From Hydractinia symbiolongicarpus (Eukaryota; Cnidaria; Hydrozoa; Anthoathecata; Hydractiniidae), in the NCBI RefSeq assembly GCF_029227915.1, contig NC_079878.1, positions 27,431,501 to 27,495,500 on the forward strand: DNA of 64,000 nt. Direction: 5' to 3'. The translations under genes and the position numbers were made by a program. Positions 24,717 through 37,520 of the stretch are shown one piece after another. Each line of letters begins with the position of its first letter. Positions within the stretch are counted from its first letter, which is position 1. The notes below the pieces were generated by a model. That model was not told the origin of the DNA. It made no database searches and saw nothing but the letters and a program-made list of their open reading frames with translations.

Positions 24717-27700
24717 AACTCAAACGGACTGATACCATTAGAAAGTCATTGAAATGTAGTTTTTGAAACTGTCTCTACTTATTCAGCGCGCGATAACGGC
24801 TAGGATTGGTCCTACAGTAAAAAAAGACTTGTTTATCTTAATTTTTTAATAAAGCGCTACCACAGAGCCTAGTGTAATCGCTGAATTCCAGCAATCATGT
24901 CAAATTAAGAAGAATGTTATTCCTTGGGGTCCAAAGGGCTTATTTATCCATTTATAAGGTCACAGTCCAAAGTCAGTTTAATTAAGTCCCACAGTCAATC
25001 GCTTCACTGTTAACAGCGATACAAATTAGTAATATCGGAAAAAAATCACTAAATATATGTTGGTACGAATTTGTGACGCAACCATTGTAAATCATGCGGA
25101 TTGATATTGTTAGAAACTCAATGAAATGTAGTTTTTGAAACTGTCTCTATTTCTTCAGCGCGTGCTAACGGCCAGGATTGGTCCCACAGTAAAAAATGAC
25201 TTATTTATTTAAATTTTTATATGAGGCGCTACCACAGCGCCCAGTGTAATCGCTGAGTTCCGGCAATCATGTGAAAATAAGAAGAATGTTATTTCTTCGA
25301 GTCCAGTTGGCTCACTTATCACATTTATAAGGTCACAGTCCAAAGTTAGTTCGATTAAGTTCCACAGTCAATCGCTTCACTGTTAAAAGCGATATAACTT
25401 AGTAATATCGGAAAAATATCACTATAGAAATGTGGGGACGAATATGTGACGCAACCATTGTAACTCAAACGGACTGACACCGTTAAAAAGTCAATGAAAT
25501 GTAGTTTTTGAACGTGCCGCTATTTCTTCAGCGTGCGATAACGGCTAGGATTGGTCCCACAGCAAAAAATGACTTTTTTATCTTAATTCTTGAGTGAAGC
25601 GCTACCACAGCGCCCAGTGTAATCGCTGAATTGCGGCAATCATGTAAAATTAAGAAGAATGTTTTTTCTTGGACTCCGATCGTCTCATTTATCACATTTA
25701 TAAGGTCACGGTCCAGAATCAGTTCAATTAAAGCCCACAGTCAATCTTTTCACTGTTAAGAGTGATGCAACCTAGTAATACCAGAAAAATAACGCTAAAT
25801 ACATGTTGGTACGAATATGTGACGCAACCGTTGTAACTCAAACGGATTGAAACTGTTAGAAAGTCAATCAAATGTAGTTTTTGAAACTCTTCCTATTTAT
25901 AAAGCGCACGATAACGGCTAGGATTGGTCCCACAATAAAAAATGGCTTATTTATCTAAGTTTTTAAATAAAGCGCTACCACAGCGCCCAGTATAATCGCT
26001 GAGTTACAGCAATCATGTCAAATTAAGAAGAATGTTTCTCCTTGGAGTCAAATTGTCTCATTTATCACAGTCATAAGGTGACAGACCAGAACCAGTTCAA
26101 TTAAGTCCCACAGTCAATCGTTTCACTGTTAAAAGCGATGCAACCTAGTAATATCAGATAAATATCGCTAAATACATGTTGGTAAGAATATGTGACGCAA
26201 CCGTTGTAACTTAAACGGACTGACACCGTTAGAAACTCAATGAAATTGAGTTTTTAAAACTGCCTCTATTTCTTCAGCGCGCAATAACAACTAGGATTTG
26301 TCCCACAGTACAAAGAGGACTTTTTTATCTAAATTTTTTAATAAAACGCTGACACAGCGCCCAGTGTAACTGTTGAGTTCAAGCAATCATGTCAAATTAA
26401 AAAGAATGTTATTTCTTGGAGTTCATTTGTCTCATTTATCACATTCTTAAATCCAAAGTCCAAAATCAGTTATATTAAGTCCCACAGTCAATCGTGTCAC
26501 TGTTAAAAGCAACGCAACCTAGTAATATCAGAAAGATATCGCTAAATACATGTTGGTACGAATTTGTGACGCAACCATTGTAAATCATGCGGATTGATAT
26601 TGTTAGAAACTCAATGAAATGTAGTTTTTGAAACTGTCTCTATTTCTTCAGCGCGTGCTAACGGCCAGGATTGGTCCCACAGTAAAAAATGACTTATTTA
26701 TTTAAATTTTTATATGAGGCGCTACCACAGCGCCCAGTGTAATCGCTGAGTTCCGGCAATCATGTGAAAATAAGAAGAATGTTATTTCTTCGAGTCCAGT
26801 TGGCTCACTTATCACATTTACAAGGTCACAGTCCAAAGTTAGTTCGATTAAGTTCCACAGTCAATCGCTTCACTGTTAAAAGCGATATAACTTAGTAATA
26901 TCGGAAAAATATCACTATAGAAATGTGGGGACGAATATGTGACGCAACCATTGTAACTCAAACGCACTGACACCGTTAAAAAGCCAATGAAATGTAGTTT
27001 TTGAACGTGCCGCTATTTCTTCAGCGTGCGATAACGGCTAGGATTGGTCCCACAGCAAAAAATGACTTTTTTATCTTAATTCTTGAGTGAAGCGCTACCA
27101 CAGAGCCCAGTGTAATCGCTGAATTGCGGCAATCATGTAAAATTAAGAAGAATGTTTTTTCTTGGACTCCGATCGTCTCATTTATCACATTTATAAGGTC
27201 ACGGTCCAGAATCAGTTCAATTAAGGCCCACAGTCAATCTTTTCACTGTTAAGAGCGATGCAACCTAGTAATAGCAGACAAATAACGCTAAGTACATGTT
27301 GGTACGAATATGTGACGCAACCGTTGTAACTCAAACGGATTGATACTGTTAGAAAGTCAATAAAATTTAGTTTTTGAAACTCTTGCTATTTATAAAGCGC
27401 ACGATAACGGCTAGGATTGGTCCCACAATAAAAAATGGCTTATTTATCTAAGTTTTTAAATAAAGGGCTACCACAGCGCCCAGTATAATCGCTGAGTTAC
27501 AGCAATCATGTCAAATTAAGAAGAATGTTTCTCCTTGGAGTCAAATTGTCTCATTTATCACAGTCATAAGGTGACAGACCAGAACCAGTTCAATTAAGTC
27601 CCACAGTCAATCGTTTCACTGTTAAAAGCGATGCAACCTAGTAATATGAGATAAATATCGCTAAATACATGTTGGTAAGAATATGTGACGCAACCGTTGT

Positions 27701-28447
27701 AACTTAAACGGACTGACACCGTTAGAAACTCAATGAAGTTGAGTTTTTAAAACTGCCTCTATTTCTTCAGCGCGCAATAACAACTAGGATTTGTCCCACA
27801 GTACAAAAAGGACTTTTTTATCTAAATTTTTTAATAAAACGCTGACACAGCGCCCAGTGTAACTGTTGAGTTCAAGCAATCATGTCAAATTAAGAAGAAT
27901 GTTATTTCTTGGAGTTCATTTGTCTCATTTATCACATTCTTAAATCCAAAGTCCAAAATCAGTTATATTAAGTCCCACAGTCAATCGTGTCACTGTTAAA
28001 AGCAACGCAACCTAGTAATATCAGAAAGATATCGCTAAATACATGTTGGTACGAATTTGTGACGCAACCGTTGTAAATCATGCGGATTGATATTGTTAGA
28101 AACTCAATGAAATGTAGTTTTTGAAACTGTCTCTATTTCTTCAGCGCGTGCTAACGGCCAGGATTGGTCCCACAGTAAAAAATGACTTATTTTTTTAAAT
28201 TTTTATATGAGGCGCTACCACAGCGCCCAGTGTAATCGCTGAGTTCCGGCAATCATGTGAAAATAAGAAGAATGTTATTTCTTCGAGTCCAGTTGGCTCA
28301 CTTATCACATTTATAAGGTCACAGTCCAAAGTTAGTTCGATTAAGTTCCACAGTCAATCGCTTCACTGTTAAAAGCGATATAACTTAGTAATATCGGAAA
28401 AATATCACTATAGAAATGTGGGGACGAATATGTGACGCAACCATTGT
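24717..28447 (+). repeat. HOR-2 unit h2 (3731 bp, ten monomers)
   Basis: Exactly the same length as h1 and h3. TCATGCGG monomers lie at 25092, 26585 and 28078. The internal order of the two TCATGCGG-AAGGCCC sub-blocks is exchanged relative to h1 in some private variants: GCCAATGAAATG and AACGCACTG occur in the second sub-block here (near 26960) but in the first in h1 (near 21740) and h3 (near 29200). This suggests exchange between sub-blocks. Confidence 0.9.
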
Positions 28448-31400
28448 AACTCAAACGGACTGATACCATTAGAAAGTCATTGAAATGTAGTTTTTGAAAC
28501 TGTCTCTACTTATTCAGCGCGCGATAACGGCTAGGATTGGTCCTACAGTAAAAAAAGACTTGTTTATCTTAATTTTTTAATAAAGCGCTACCACAGAGCC
28601 TAGTGTAATCGCTGAATTCCAGCAATCATGTCAAATTAAGAAGAATGTTATTCCTTGGGGTCCAAAGGGCTTATTTATCCATTTATAAGGTCACAGTCCA
28701 AAGTCAGTTTAATTAAGTCCCACAGTCAATCGCTTCACTGTTAACAGCGATACAAATTAGTAATATCGGAAAAAAATCACTAAATATATGTTGGTACGAA
28801 TTTGTGACGCAACCGTTGTAAATCATGCGGATTGATATTGTTAGAAACTCAATGAAATGTAGTTTTTGAAACTGTCTCTATTTCTTCAGCGCGTGCTAAC
28901 GCCCAGGATTGGTCCCACAGTAAAAAATGACTTATTTATTTAAATTTTTATATGAGGCGCTACCACAGCGCCCAGTGTAATCGCTGAGTTCCGGCAATCA
29001 TGTGAAAATAAGAGGAATGTTATTTCTTCGAGTCCAGTTGGCTCACTTATCACATTTACAAGGTCACAGTCCAAAGTTAGTTCGATTAAGTTCCACAGTC
29101 AATCGCTTCACTGTTAAAAGCGATATAACTTAGTAATATCGGAAAAATATCACTATAGAAATGTGGGGACGAATATGTGACGCAACCATTGTAACTCAAA
29201 CGCACTGACACCGTTAAAAAGCCAATGAAATGTAGTTTTTGAACGTGCCGCTATTTCTTCAGCGTGCGATAACGGCTAGGATTGGTCCCACAGCAAAAAA
29301 TGACTTTTTTATCTTAATTCTTGAGTGAAGCGCTACCACAGAGCCCAGTGTAATCGCTGAATTGCGGCAATCATGTCAAATTAAGAAGAATGTTTTTTCT
29401 TGGACTCCGATCGTCTCATTTATCACATTTATAAGGTCACGGTCCAGAATCAGTTCAATTAAGGCCCACAGTCAATCTTTTCACTGTTAAGAGCGATGCA
29501 ACCTAGTAATACCAGACAAATAACGCTAAGTACATGTTGGTACGAATATGTGACGCAACCGTTGTAACTCAAACGGATTGATACTGTTAGAAAGTCAATA
29601 AAATGTAGTTTTTGAAACTCTTGCTATTTATAAAGCGCACGATAACGGCTAGGATTGGTCCCACAATAAAAAATGGCTTATTTATCTAAGTTTTTAAATA
29701 AAGGGCTACCACAGCGCCCAGTATAATCGCTGAGTTACAGCAATCATGTCAAATTAAGAAGAATGTTTCTCCTTGGAGTCAAATTGTCTCATTTATCACA
29801 GTCATAAGGTGACAGACCAGAACCAGTTCAATTAAGTCCCACAGTCAATCGTTTCACTGTTAAAAGCGATGCAACCTAGTAATATGAGATAAATATCGCT
29901 AAATACATGTTGGTAAGAATATGTGACGCAACCGTTGTAACTTAAACGGACTGACACCGTTAGAAACTCAATGAAGTTGAGTTTTTAAAACTGCCTCTAT
30001 TTCTTCAGCGCGCAATAACAACTAGGATTTGTCCCACAGTACAAAAAGGACTTTTTTATCTAAATTTTTTAATAAAACGCTGACACAGCGCCCAGTGTAA
30101 CTGTTGAGTTCAAGCAATCATGTCAAATTAAGAAGAATGTTATTTCTTGGAGTTCATTTGTCTCATTTATCACATTCTTAAATCCAAAGTCCAAAATCAG
30201 TTATATTAAGTCCCACAGTCAATCGTGTCACTGTTAAAAGCAACGCAACCTAGTAATATCAGAAAGATATCGCTAAATACATGTTGGTACGAATTTGTGA
30301 CGCAACCGTTGTAAATCATGCGGATTGATATTGTTAGAAACTCAATGAAATGTAGTTTTTGAAACTGTCTCTATTTCTTCAGCGCGTGCTAACGGCCAGG
30401 ATTGGTCCCACAGTAAAAAATGACTTATTTATTTAAATTTTTATATGAGGCGCTACCACAGCGCCCAGTGTAATCGCTGAGTTCCGGCAATCATGTGAAA
30501 ATAAGAAGAATGTTATTTCTTCGAGTCCAGTTGGCTCACTTATCGCATTTATAAGGTCAAAGTCCAAAGTTAGTTCGATTAAGTTCCACAGTCAATCGCT
30601 TCACTGTTAAAAGCGATATAACTTAGTAATATCGGAAAAATATCACTATAGAAATGTGGGGACGAATATGTGACGCAACCATTGTAACTCAAACGGACTG
30701 ACACCGTTAAAAAGTCAATGAAATGTAGTTTTTGAACGTGCCGCTATTTCTTCAGCGTGCGATAACGGCTAGGATTGGTCCCACAGCAAAAAATGACTTT
30801 TTTATCTTAATTCTTGAGTGAAGCGTTACCACAGCGCCCAGTGTAATCGCTGAATTGCGGCAATCATGTCAAATTAAGAAGAATGTTTTTTCTTGGACTC
30901 CGATCGTCTCATTTATCACATTTATAAGGTCACGGTCCAGAATCAGTTCAATTAAGGCCCACAGTCAATCTTTCACTGTTAGGAGTGATGCAACCTAGTA
31001 ATACCAGAAAAATAACGCTAAATACATGTTGGTACGAATATGTGACGCAACCGTTGTAACTCAAACGGATTGATACTGTTAGAAAGTCAATGAAATGTAG
31101 TTTTTGAAACTCTTCCTATTTATAAAGCGCACGATAACGGCTAGGATTGGTCCCACAATAAAAAATGGCTTATTTATCTAAGTTTTTTAAAAAAAGCGCT
31201 ACCACAGCGCCCAGTATAATCGCTGAGTTACAGCAATCATGTCAAATTAAGAAGAATGTTTCTCCTTGGAGTCAAATTGTCTCATTTATCACAGTCATAA
31301 GGTGACAGACCAGAACCAGTTCAATTAAGTCCCACAGTCAATCGTTTCACTGTTAAAAGCGATGCAACCTAGTAATATCAGATAAATATCGCTAAATACA

Positions 31401-32178
31401 TGTTGGTAAGAATATGTGACGCAACCGTTGTAACTTAAACGGACTGACACCGTTAGAAACTCAATGAAATTGAGTTTTTAAAACTGTCTCTATTTCTTCA
31501 GCGCGCAATAACAACTAGGATTTGTCCCACAGTACAAAAAGGACTTTTTTATCTAAATTTTTTAATAAAACGCTGACACAGCGCCCAGTGTAACTGTTGA
31601 GTTCAAGCAATCATGTCAAATTAAAAAGAATGTTATTTCTTGGAGTTCATTTGTCTCATTTATCACATTCTTCAATCCAAAGTCCAAAATCAGTTATATT
31701 AAGTCCCACAGTCAATCGTGTCACTGTTAAAAGCAACGCAACCTAGTAATATCAGAAAGATATCGCTAAATACATGTTGGTACGAATTTGTGACGCAACC
31801 ATTGTAAATCATGCGAATTGATATTGTTAGAAACTCAATGAAATGTAGTTTTTGAAACTGTCTCTATTTCTTCCGCGCGTGCTAACGGCCAGGATTGGTC
31901 CCACAGTAAAAAATGACTTATTTATTTAAATTTTTATATGAGGCGCTACCACAGCGCCCAGTGTAATCGCTGAGTTCCGGCAATCATGTGAAAATAAGAA
32001 GAATGTTATTTCTTCGAGTCCAGTTGGCTCACTTATCACATTTATAAGGTCACAGTCCAAAGTTAGTTCGATTAAGTTCCACAGTCAATCGCTTCACTGT
32101 TAAAAGCGATATAACTTAGTAATATCGGAAAAATATCACTATAGAAATGTGGGGACGAATATGTGACGCAACCGTTGT
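28448..32178 (+). repeat. HOR-2 unit h3 (3731 bp, ten monomers)
   Basis: Same length and monomer order as h1. TCATGCGG monomers lie at 28823, 30316 and 31809; the last reads TCATGCGAATTG, a private change. Other private changes are TTATCGCATTTAT near 30541 and ATCTTTCACTG near 30969. Confidence 0.91.
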
Positions 32179-32900
32179 AACTCAAACGGACTGATACCAT
32201 TAGAAAGTCATTGAAATGTAGTTTTTGAAACTGTCTCTACTTATTCAGCGCGCGATAACGGCTAGGATTGGTCCTACAGTAAAAAAAGACTTGTTTATCT
32301 TAATTTTTTAATAAAGCGCTACCACAGAGCCTAGTGTAATCGCTGAATTCCAGCAATCATGTCAAATTAAGAAGAATGTTATTCCTTGGGGTCCAAAGGG
32401 CTTATTTATCAATTTATAAGGTCACAGTCCAAAGTCAGTTTAATTAAGTCCCACAGTCAATCGCTTCACTGTTAACAGCGATACAAATTAGTAATATCGG
32501 AAAAAAATCACTAAATATATGTTGGTACGAATGTGTGACGCAACCGTTGTAACTTAAAGGGATTCACACCGTTAGAAAGTTAATGAAATGTAGTTTTTGA
32601 AACTTTTGCTATATCTTCAACGCGCGATAACGGCTAGGATTGGTCCTACAGTAAAGAAAGTACTATTTATCTAAATTTTTTAAAAAAGCGCTACCACAGA
32701 GCCTAGTTTAATCACTGAATTTCAGCAATCATGTCAAATTAAGAAGAATGTTATTCCTTGGGGACCAATTGGCTCATTTATCACATTGATAAGGTCACAG
32801 TCCAGAGTTAGTTCAATTAAGTCCCACAGTCAATCGTTTCACTGTTAAAAGCGATGCAACCTAGTAATATGAGAAAAATATCGCTAAATACATGTTGGTA
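32179..32900 (+). repeat. HOR-2 partial unit h4, right edge (about 722 bp)
   Basis: The segment starts with marker A (GGGTCCAAAGGGC at 32389) and is then followed by the TTAAAGGGATTCACACC monomer (about 32551) and the start of a GAGAAAAATATC monomer. It is collinear with the left-edge unit h0 (18001-18720), not with internal units. Sequence beyond 32900 matches the left flank near 1204. Confidence 0.88.
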
Positions 32901-32902
32901 CA

Positions 32903-35060
32903 AATATGTGACCCAACCATTGTAACTCAAACGGACTGACACCGTTAAAAAGTCAATGAAATGTAGTTTTTGAACGTGCCGCTATTTCTTCAGCGTGCCA
33001 TAACGGCTAGGATTGGTCCCACAGGAAAAAATGACTTTTTTATCTTAATTCTTGAGTGAAGCGCTACCACAGCGCCCAGTGTAATCGCTGAGTTGCGGCA
33101 ATCATGTCAAATTAAGAAGAATGTTTTTTCTTGGATTCCAATCGTCTCATTTATCACATTTACAAGGTCACAGTCCAGAATCAGTTCAATTAAGTCCCAC
33201 AGTCACTCGTTTTACTGTTAAGAGCGATGAAACTTAGTAATATCAGAAAAATATCGCTAAATACATGTTGGTACGAATATGTGACGAAACCATTTTAACT
33301 CAAACGGACTGATACTGTTAGAAAGCCACTGAAATGTAGTTTTTGAAATTCCACATATTTATAAAGGGCGCGATAACGGCTATGATTGGTCCCACAATAA
33401 AAAATGGCTTAATTATCTAAGTTTTTAAATAAAGCGCTACCACAGCGCCCAGTATAATTGCTGAGTTACAGCAATCATGTCAAATTAAGAAGAATGTTTT
33501 TCCTTGGAGTCAAATTGTCTCATTTATCACAGTCATAAGGTCACAGACCAAAATCAGTTCAATTAAGTCCCACCGTCAATCGTTTCACTGTTAAAAGCGA
33601 TGCAACCTAGTAATATCAGATAAATATCGCTAAATAAATGTTGGTAAGAAAATGTGACGCAACCGTTGTAACTTAAACGGTCTGACACCGTTCTAAACTC
33701 AATGAAATTGAGTTTTTGAAACTACCTCTATTTCTTCTGCGCGCGATAACGACTAGGATTTGTCCCACAGTACAAAAAGGACTTTTTTATCAAAGTTTTT
33801 AATAAAGCGCTGACACAGCGCCCAGTGTAACTGTTGAGTTCAAGCAATCATGTCAAATTAAGAAGAATGTTATTTCTTGGAGTTCATTTGTCTCATTTAT
33901 CACATTCTTAAATCCAAAGTCCAAAATCAGTTATATTAAGTCCCACAGTCAATCGTGTCACTGTTAAAAGCAACGCAACCTAGTAATATCATAAAAATAT
34001 CCCTAAACACATGTGGGGACGAACATGTGACGCAACCGTTGTAAGTCAAACGGACTGATACCGTTAGAAATTCATTGAAATGTAGTTTTTGAAACTGTCT
34101 CAATTTCTTCAGCGCGCGATAACGGCTAGGATTGGTCCCACAGTAAAAAAATACTTATTTATCTAAATTTTTAAATGAAGCGCTACCACAGGGTTCGGTG
34201 TAATGGCTGAGTTCCGGAAATCATGTCGAGTTAAGAAGAATGTTATTCCTTGGAATCCAATTGCCTCATTTATCACATTTATAAGTTCAAAGTCAAAAAT
34301 CAGTTCAATTAAGTCACACAGTCCATCGTTTCCCTGTTAAAAGCGATGCAATCTAGTAATATGAGAAAAATATCGTTAAGTACATGATGGTACGAATATG
34401 TGACGGAACCGTTGTAATTGAAACGGACTGATACCGTTACAAAGTCAATGAAATGGAGTTTTTGAAACTGCCTCTACTTCTTCAGCGCGCGATAACGACT
34501 AGGATTTGTCCCACAGTACAAAAAGGACTTTCTTATCTACATGTTTTAATAAAGCCCTGACACAGCGCCCAGTGTAACTGTTGAGTTCAAGCAATCATGT
34601 CAAATTAAGAAGAATGTTATTTCTTGGAGTTCATTTGTCTCATTTATCACATTCTTAAATCCAAAGTCCAAAATCAGTTATATTAAGTCCCACAGTCAAT
34701 CGTGTCACTGTTAAAAGCAACGCAACCTAGTAATATCATAAAAATACCCCTAAACACATGTGGGGACGAACATGTGACGCAACCGTTGTAAGTCCAACGG
34801 ACTTATACCGCTAGAAATTCATTGAAATGTAATTTTTGAAACTGTCTTAGTTTCTTCAGCGCGCGATAACGGCTAGGATTGGTCCCACAGTAAAAATGAC
34901 TTTTTTATTTAAATATTTAAATGTAGCGCTACCACAGCGCCCAGTGTAATCGCTGAGTTCCGGCAATCATGTCAAATTAAGAAGAATGTTATTTTTCGAG
35001 TCCAGTTGGCTCACTTATCACATTTATAAGATCACAGTCCAAAGTTAGTTCAATTAAGTT
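32903..35060 (+). repeat. Segment collinear with 1204-3355 (duplicated flank)
   Basis: Subtype order and private words match: GAACGTGC (32973 and about 1273), TTTTTTATCTTAATTCTTGAG, the GGCTATGAT variant, the perfect hairpin monomer (33695-33715 and 1997-2017), the CATAAAAATATCCCTAAAC monomer with CACATGTGGGG, and the CACAGGGTTCGG/CACAGGGTCCGG monomer with TGTCGAGTT. The offset is about 31.7 kb, that is 85 monomers. Divergence is higher than between HOR units, so the duplication is older. Confidence 0.88.
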
Positions 35061-37520
35061 CCACAGTCAAACGTTTCACTATCAAAAGCGATATAACTTA
35101 GTAATATCGGAAAAATATCACTAAATACATGTTGGTACAAATATGTGACGCAAATGTTGCAACTCAAACGGACTGATACCGTTAGAAAGTCATTGAAATG
35201 TAGCTTTTGAAACTTTCTCTATTTCTTCAGCACGCGATAACGGCTAGGATGGTCCCACAGTAAAAAAAGACTTATTTATCTAAATTTTTAAATGAAGCGC
35301 TACCACAGGGTTCGGTGTAATGGCTGAGTTCCGGAAATCATGTCGAGTTAAGAAGAATGTTATTCCTTGGAATCCAATTGGCTCATTTATCACATTTATA
35401 AGTTCAAAGTCAAAAATCAGTTCAATTAAGTCCCACAGAACATCGTTTCACTGTTAAAAGCGATGCAATCTAGTAATATGAGAAAAATATCGTTAAGTAC
35501 ATGATGGTACGAATATGTGACGGAACCGTTGTAATTGAAACGGACTGATAACGTTAGAAAGTCAATGAAATGGAGTTTTTGAAACTGCCTCTACTTCTTC
35601 AGCGCGCGATCACGAGTAGGATTTGTCCCACAGTACAAAAAGGACTTTCTTATCTACATGTTTAAATGAAGCGCTGCCACAGCGCCCAGTGTAACTGTTG
35701 AGTTCAAGAAATCATGTCAAATTAAAAAGAATGTTATTCGTGGAGTTCAATTGTCCCATTTATCACATTCTTAAAGTCAAAGTCCAAGATCAGTTATATT
35801 AAGTCCCACAATCAATCGTGTCACTGTTAAAAGCAATGCAACCTAGTAATATCAGAAAAATATCCCTAAACATATGTGGGGACGAATATGTGAAGCAACT
35901 GTTGTAACTCAAGTGGACTGATACTGTTAGAAATTCATTGAAATGTAGTTTTTGAAACTGTCTCAATTTCTTCAGCGCGCGATAACACCTAGGATTGGTC
36001 CCACAGTAAAAAACGACTTATTTATTTAAATTTTTAAATGAAGCGCTACCACAGTGCCCAGTGTAATCGCTGAGTTCCGGCAATCATGTCAAATTAAGAA
36101 GAATGTTATTTCTTCGAGTCCAGTTGGCTCACTTATCACATTTATAAGGTCACAGTCCAAAGTTAGTTCAATTAAGTTCCACAGTCAATCGTTTCACTGT
36201 TAAAAGCGATATAACTTAGTAGTATCGGAAAAATATCACTAAATACATGTTGGTACGAATATGGAACGCAACCGTTGTAACTCAAACGGATTGATACCGC
36301 CAGGACGTCATTGAAATGTAGCTTTTGAAAATGTCTCTATTTCTTCAGCGCGTGCCAACGGCCAGGATTGGTCGCACATTAAAAAAAGACTTATTTATCA
36401 AAATTTTTAAATAAAACGCTACCACAGAGCCTAGTGTAATCGCTGAGTTACAGCAATCATGTCAAATTAAGAAGAAAGTTTTTCCTTGGAGTTCAATTGT
36501 CTCATTTAACACATTCATAAGGTCACAGACCAGAATCAGTTCAATTAAGTCACACAGTCAATCGTTTCACTGTTAAAAGCGATGCAACCTAGTAATATCA
36601 GATAAATATCGCTAAATACATGTTGGTAAGAATATGTGACGCAACCGTTGTAACTTAAACGGACTGCCCATGTTAGAAAGTCAAGGAAATATAGTTTTTG
36701 AAAATGTCTCTATTTCCTCAGCGCGCGATAACGGCTAGGATTAGTCCCACAGTAAAAAATGACTTATTTAACTAAATTTTTAAATGAAGCGCTACCACAG
36801 TGTCCAGTGTAATGGCTGAGTTCCAGGAATCATGTCGAGTTAAGAAGAATGTTATTTCTTGGAATCCAATTGGCTTATTTATCACATTTATAAGGTCAAA
36901 GTCAAAAATTAGTTCAATTAAGTTCTACAGTCAAACGTTTCACTGTTAAAAGCGATATAACTTGGTAGTATCGGAAAAATATCACTAAATACATCTTGGT
37001 ACGAATATGTGACGCAACCGTTGTAACTCAAACGGATTGATACCGCCAGGACATCATTGAAATGTAGCTTTTGAAAATGTCTCTGTTTCTTCAGCGCGTG
37101 CTAACGGCCAGGATTGGTCGCACAGTAAAAAAGACTTATTTATCAAAATTTTTAAATAAATTGCTACCACAGAGCCCATTGTAATCGCTGAATTCCAGGA
37201 ATTATGTCAAATTAAAAGGAATGTTATTCCTTGAAGTCCAATTGGCTCATTTATCACATGTAAAAGGTCACCGTCCACAATCAGTTCAATTAAGTCCCAG
37301 AGTCAATCGTTTCACTGTTAAAAGCGATGCAACCTAGTAATATCAGAAAAATATCCCTAAACACATGTGGGGACGAATATGTGACGCAACCTTTGCAACT
37401 CAAACGGACTGATGCCGTTAGAAATTCATTGAAATGTAGTTTTGGAAACTGTCTCAATTTCTTCAGCGCGCGATAACGGTTAGGATTGGTCCCGCAGCAA
37501 GAAATGACTTATTTATTTAA

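Larger units (their letters stand above)
18003..32900 (+). repeat. HOR-2 array: ten-monomer higher-order repeat, 3731 bp
   Basis: The marker GGGTCCAAAGGGC occurs at 18211, 21196, 24927, 28658 and 32389: spacings 2985, 3731, 3731 and 3731 bp. A second marker, the AAGGCCC/AAAGCCC block, occurs at 19761, 21999, 23492, 25730, 27223, 29461 and 30954, alternating 2238 and 1493 bp, which again sum to 3731. A third, TCATGCGG, sits at 19123, 20616, 21361, 22854, 24347, 25092, 26585, 28078, 28823 and 30316, with a variant (TCATGCGAATTG) at 31809; spacing is 1493, 745, 1493, 1493, 745 and so on. The array is therefore a ten-monomer repeat whose inside is a nested 4+4+2 pattern. Monomers are related to, but distinct from, those of HOR-1. 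Confidence 0.95.
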
